Shown here: positions 33,187-35,344 of the stretch, in pieces
How positions within the stretch are numbered: the first letter of the stretch is position 1
Layout: each line of letters opens with the position of its first letter
NCBI GenBank assembly: GCA_017521965.1
Contig: JAFXAY010000093.1
Coordinates: 1 to 35,344, forward strand
Length of the DNA: 35,344 nucleotides
Direction of reading: 5' to 3'
Source: Tidjanibacter sp.
Lineage (GTDB): Bacteria > Bacteroidota > Bacteroidia > Bacteroidales > Rikenellaceae
Notes under the pieces: generated by a model
Told to the model about the DNA's origin: nothing
The model's database searches: none
Seen by the model: the letters and a program-made list of their open reading frames with translations, nothing else
Made by a program: the position numbers and the translations under genes

Positions 33187-34332
33187 ATGAGGCGAATTGC
33201 GGCACACTATATCTTCCTCGACGGTGAGATTTTTCCCCGTCCTGTGGTAACACTGAGCGACGAGGGGGTGATTACCGATATCGAGGTGGCAGCCGACGAT
33301 ATAGACCGCCGACCGCTCACCGAGTTCTACGACGGGGTGTTGCTCCCCGACCTTGTGAACGCCCACTGCCATAGCGAGTTATCGCACTTGGCGGGGCAGA
33401 TTGCCGAGGGCGGTGGCTTCACCGCCTTTGCGCAGGCGATGGGCACTGTTCGACGCGGCTTCTCGGCCGAGGAGCGTGCCGAGGCGTGGAGCGCTGCCGA
33501 TAGGGCGATGTGGGAGCAGGGCGTAGGCGCAGTGGGCGACGTGTGCAACGGTACGACCACCTTTGCCGCAAAGAGCCAGAGCCCGATAGCCTATACCAAT
33601 TTTGTGGAGCTCTTCGGCTTGGGCAATGCCGATGCCGACGTGGCACGCAGGGTGGCCGCCGAGGGCGTAGCAGCGGGGCTGAGGTGCGGCATAACCCCCC
33701 ACTCCACCTACTCGCTCTCCGTGGCGGCATTTGCCGATGCGGTGGCCGCCTCGGGCCCCGATGTGCCCCTCTCGGTGCACTTTATGGAGTCGCCCGACGA
33801 GGCGCAACTCTACCGTGGCGAGGGAGCAATGGCCGAGTGGTATGCGCAGACCGACCGACGGATAGACTTCGCGCACTTTGGCTCACCCGCCGAGCGCATT
33901 GTCGGACAAGTGCCGGCTGATAGGGATATACTGCTGATACACAACTGCTTCGTCGGCGCAGAGGAGGTGGAGAGGATTGAGAGCCACTTCCGCGGCAGGG
34001 TCACTTGGGTGGTCTGCCCGCGCTCCAACCACTATATATCGCGCACCGTGCCCCCCGTAGGGCTGCTGATGCGCAAGGGGGTGAGGGTGGCGATAGGCAC
34101 CGACTCGCTGGCGTCGAACACCGCACTCAGTATGGTGCGGGAGATGGCAGCACTCGACGCCCCGATTGAGAGGGTGCTCGCTTGGGCCACCACGGGTGGC
34201 GCCGAGGCGTTGGGCATCGAGGAGCAGATGGGCCGACTCGCAGTGGGGCGCAGGAGCGGCATTGTGGCACTCGCAGGACTCGGCCGAGATTTGGAGATTA
34301 CCGAGGGGAGCTTGCTGAGGAGAATATGCTAA
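33187..34332 (+). CDS. Amidohydrolase family protein (ATZ/TRZ-like deaminase)
   Basis: A 381-residue amidohydrolase. Metal-binding motifs are NAHCHSELSHL (H60, H62), TPHSTYS (His near 178), SVHFMES (His near 198) and GTDSLASN (Asp near 303), the pattern of deaminases acting on triazine/nucleobase/nucleoside substrates. Relatives include guanine and cytosine deaminases and aminodeoxyfutalosine deaminase; the substrate cannot be fixed from sequence. It is followed 70 bp later by folE (GTP cyclohydrolase I), which has its own promoter; a pterin or nucleobase link is only suggestive. Confidence 0.85.
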   Translation: MRRIAAHYIFLDGEIFPRPVVTLSDEGVITDIEVAADDIDRRPLTEFYDGVLLPDLVNAHCHSELSHLAGQIAEGGGFTAFAQAMGTVRRGFSAEERAEAWSAADRAMWEQGVGAVGDVCNGTTTFAAKSQSPIAYTNFVELFGLGNADADVARRVAAEGVAAGLRCGITPHSTYSLSVAAFADAVAASGPDVPLSVHFMESPDEAQLYRGEGAMAEWYAQTDRRIDFAHFGSPAERIVGQVPADRDILLIHNCFVGAEEVERIESHFRGRVTWVVCPRSNHYISRTVPPVGLLMRKGVRVAIGTDSLASNTALSMVREMAALDAPIERVLAWATTGGAEALGIEEQMGRLAVGRRSGIVALAGLGRDLEITEGSLLRRIC

Positions 34333-34345
34333 ATGAGCGAAAAAA

Positions 34346-34376
34346 TTGTAACTATAAATAAAAAAGGGTAGTTTTG
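34346..34376 (+). promoter_or_regulatory. Promoter of folE
   Basis: TTG (34346-34348), a 20-bp spacer, and TAGTTTTG (34369-34376), matching TAnnTTTG. The folE ATG is 26 bp downstream, so folE is probably transcribed independently of the amidohydrolase. Confidence 0.8.
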
Positions 34377-34401
34377 TGGCCCGAAACAACAAACAACGAG
34401 T

Positions 34402-35007
34402 ATGGACGAATTTTATACACACGAGGAGAGGTATAACCCCGAGGTTACTGCCGAACTGATGAAACACTATAAAGCAATCCTCGACCTGCTTGGCGAGGAC
34501 TCCGAGCGCGAGGGACTGCTCAAAACCCCCGAGCGTGTGGCTAAGGCTATGCAGTTTCTGACTAAGGGCTACCACGAAGACCCGATGGCGATACTGCGCT
34601 CCGCTATATTTAAAGAGGAGTATAAGCAGATGGTGATTGTCAAAGATATCGAACTCTACTCGATGTGCGAACACCACCTGATGCCTTTTTATGGCAAGGC
34701 CCACGTCGCCTATATCCCCAATGGCTATATCACCGGCCTGTCGAAGGTGGCGAGAGTTGTCGAGACCTTTGCGCGCCGCTTGCAGGTGCAGGAGCGACTC
34801 ACGGTGCAGATTCGCGACTGTATCCAGGAGGCCCTCAACCCGATGGGCGTCGCAGTGGTCATCGAGGCCGCCCACACCTGTATGCAGATGCGTGGCGTGC
34901 AGAAACAGAACTCCATCACCACCACCTCCGCCTTTACGGGTATCTTCCTCTCACATATGGAAACCCGACAGGAGTTTATAAGTTTGGTGGGGGATAGGTT
35001 ACATTAG
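34402..35007 (+). CDS. folE: GTP cyclohydrolase I
   Basis: A 201-residue type IA enzyme converting GTP to dihydroneopterin triphosphate, the first step of folate (and queuosine/pterin) synthesis. Zn ligands are C89 and H92 ([10 protein letters not shown]) and C160 (HTCMQMRG). The signatures [23 protein letters not shown] and [12 protein letters not shown] are present, split across the active site. The N-terminus is shorter than in mammals, and length is typical for bacteria. A terminator hairpin begins 24 bp after the stop. Confidence 0.97.
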   Translation: MDEFYTHEERYNPEVTAELMKHYKAILDLLGEDSEREGLLKTPERVAKAMQFLTKGYHEDPMAILRSAIFKEEYKQMVIVKDIELYSMCEHHLMPFYGKAHVAYIPNGYITGLSKVARVVETFARRLQVQERLTVQIRDCIQEALNPMGVAVVIEAAHTCMQMRGVQKQNSITTTSAFTGIFLSHMETRQEFISLVGDRLH

Positions 35008-35009
35008 AA

Positions 35010-35030
35010 ATTCAAAATTCAAAATGAATT
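35010..35030. repeat. Heptamer array, inverted orientation (block E)
   Basis: Two full TCAAAAT units plus partial units between the folE stop and the palindrome. The order (gene, heptamers, palindrome, period-9 array) mirrors block B for a plus-strand gene. Confidence 0.7.
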
Positions 35031-35065
35031 AACAGCCGAGTAGATATCGAATCTACTCGGCTGTT
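35031..35065 (+). terminator. 35-nt palindrome, folE terminator
   Basis: Perfect 15-bp stem AACAGCCGAGTAGAT with its complement, loop ATCGA, followed by TTTT. It begins 24 nt after the folE stop and shares the 15+5+15 architecture of the other palindromes with a different stem sequence. Confidence 0.85.
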
Positions 35066-35068
35066 TTG

Positions 35069-35139
35069 TAGGGAGTGTTAAGGAGCGTTAGGGAATTTAG
35101 GGAATTATGGGAGTAATGGGAGTAATGGGAGTAATGGGA
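35069..35139. repeat. Period-9/10 array, G-rich (block E)
   Basis: Units AGGGAGTGTTA, AGGAGCGTTA, GGGAATTTA, GGGAATTAT, then GGGAGTAAT repeated three times. Only the G-rich arm is seen; no complementary arm follows within the window. Confidence 0.75.
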
Positions 35140-35344
35140 TAACAGATAAGACTCTTTCTGTAATACTTGGTTTCTCGGGTTTAGGGGATGCTCTCGAAGA
35201 GAGTACGATGAAAAAGATATATGCAGATGTTCAAGTGAACTTGACATCTGCATATATCTTTTTTGTCGTAATAACTGCAAGTTATTCCTAAAACCGCAAA
35301 CTAATAGTACAAAAGTTTTTGCGGATCTTTTTACAAAAAGCGAC
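35140..35344. other. Non-coding window end with a long palindrome
   Basis: No gene seen. A 20-bp stem, 35211-35230 with 35244-35263 (one bulge and a short inner CAAGT/ACTTG stem), has A-tract and T-tract ends and looks like a bidirectional terminator. A CTCTC-GAA-GAGAG hairpin precedes it (about 35191-35203), and CCGCAAA/TTTGCGG complements lie at 35294-35324. Confidence 0.6.

Overview
This is chromosomal DNA of a Bacteroidota (order Bacteroidales) bacterium. The evidence is the Bacteroidota-specific ATP synthase gene order (atpD-atpC-membrane protein-atpB-E-F-H-A-G), promoters of the TAnnTTTG/TTG type with about 20 bp spacing, weak ribosome binding sites, and family-typical genes (DUF4296-like lipoprotein, Ig-like lipoprotein, PspC/PadR envelope operon). 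The fairly high GC and gene set would fit Rikenellaceae/Alistipes-like bacteria, but the family assignment is a guess.

Layout. 268-2731 (minus): an ExbB/TolQ proton channel, a small membrane protein and two ExbD proteins, preceded by tRNA-Ser(GGA). 2888-5860 (minus): dprA-tatD-ansA. 6028-6098 (plus): tRNA-Cys(GCA) with its own promoter and terminator. 6593-14042 (minus): the complete F1Fo ATP synthase operon behind one clear promoter. 14169-15146 (minus): mannose-6-phosphate isomerase. 15350-17616 (plus): a NatA/NatB-like ABC exporter, divergent from manA. 18161-20707 (minus): a LiaI/LiaF-like membrane protein and an exported M28-type peptidase. 20913-23328 (minus): an envelope-stress-like operon with three PspC-domain proteins and a PadR regulator. 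23976-35007 (plus): a long run of housekeeping and envelope genes: polysaccharide flippase, dut, holB, folK, Ig-like lipoprotein, outer-membrane barrel, rbfA, LolC/E-like permease, DUF4296-like lipoprotein, amidohydrolase, folE.

The coding content is ordinary. The unusual signal is between genes. Five intergenic blocks (1-240, 6270-6592, 17640-18155, 23470-23850, 35008-35140) are assembled from the same parts: heptamer arrays (ATTTTGA)n, a 35-nt palindrome family (15-bp stem, 5-nt loop, AAA...TTT ends), and period-9/10 arrays (GGGAGTTTA / CTCCCTAAA types) that form complementary arms. Two blocks also carry a 125-nt structured element (73-197 and 6467-6591). The two copies are the same length and align without gaps; 20 of their 25 differences fall in 10 compensatory base-pair swaps, and loop sequences are conserved. 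That is strong evidence for a selected fold (RNA or single-stranded DNA), apparently on the plus strand, opposite to the adjacent genes. I do not recognise the element, and I regard it as the best candidate for something undescribed in this window.
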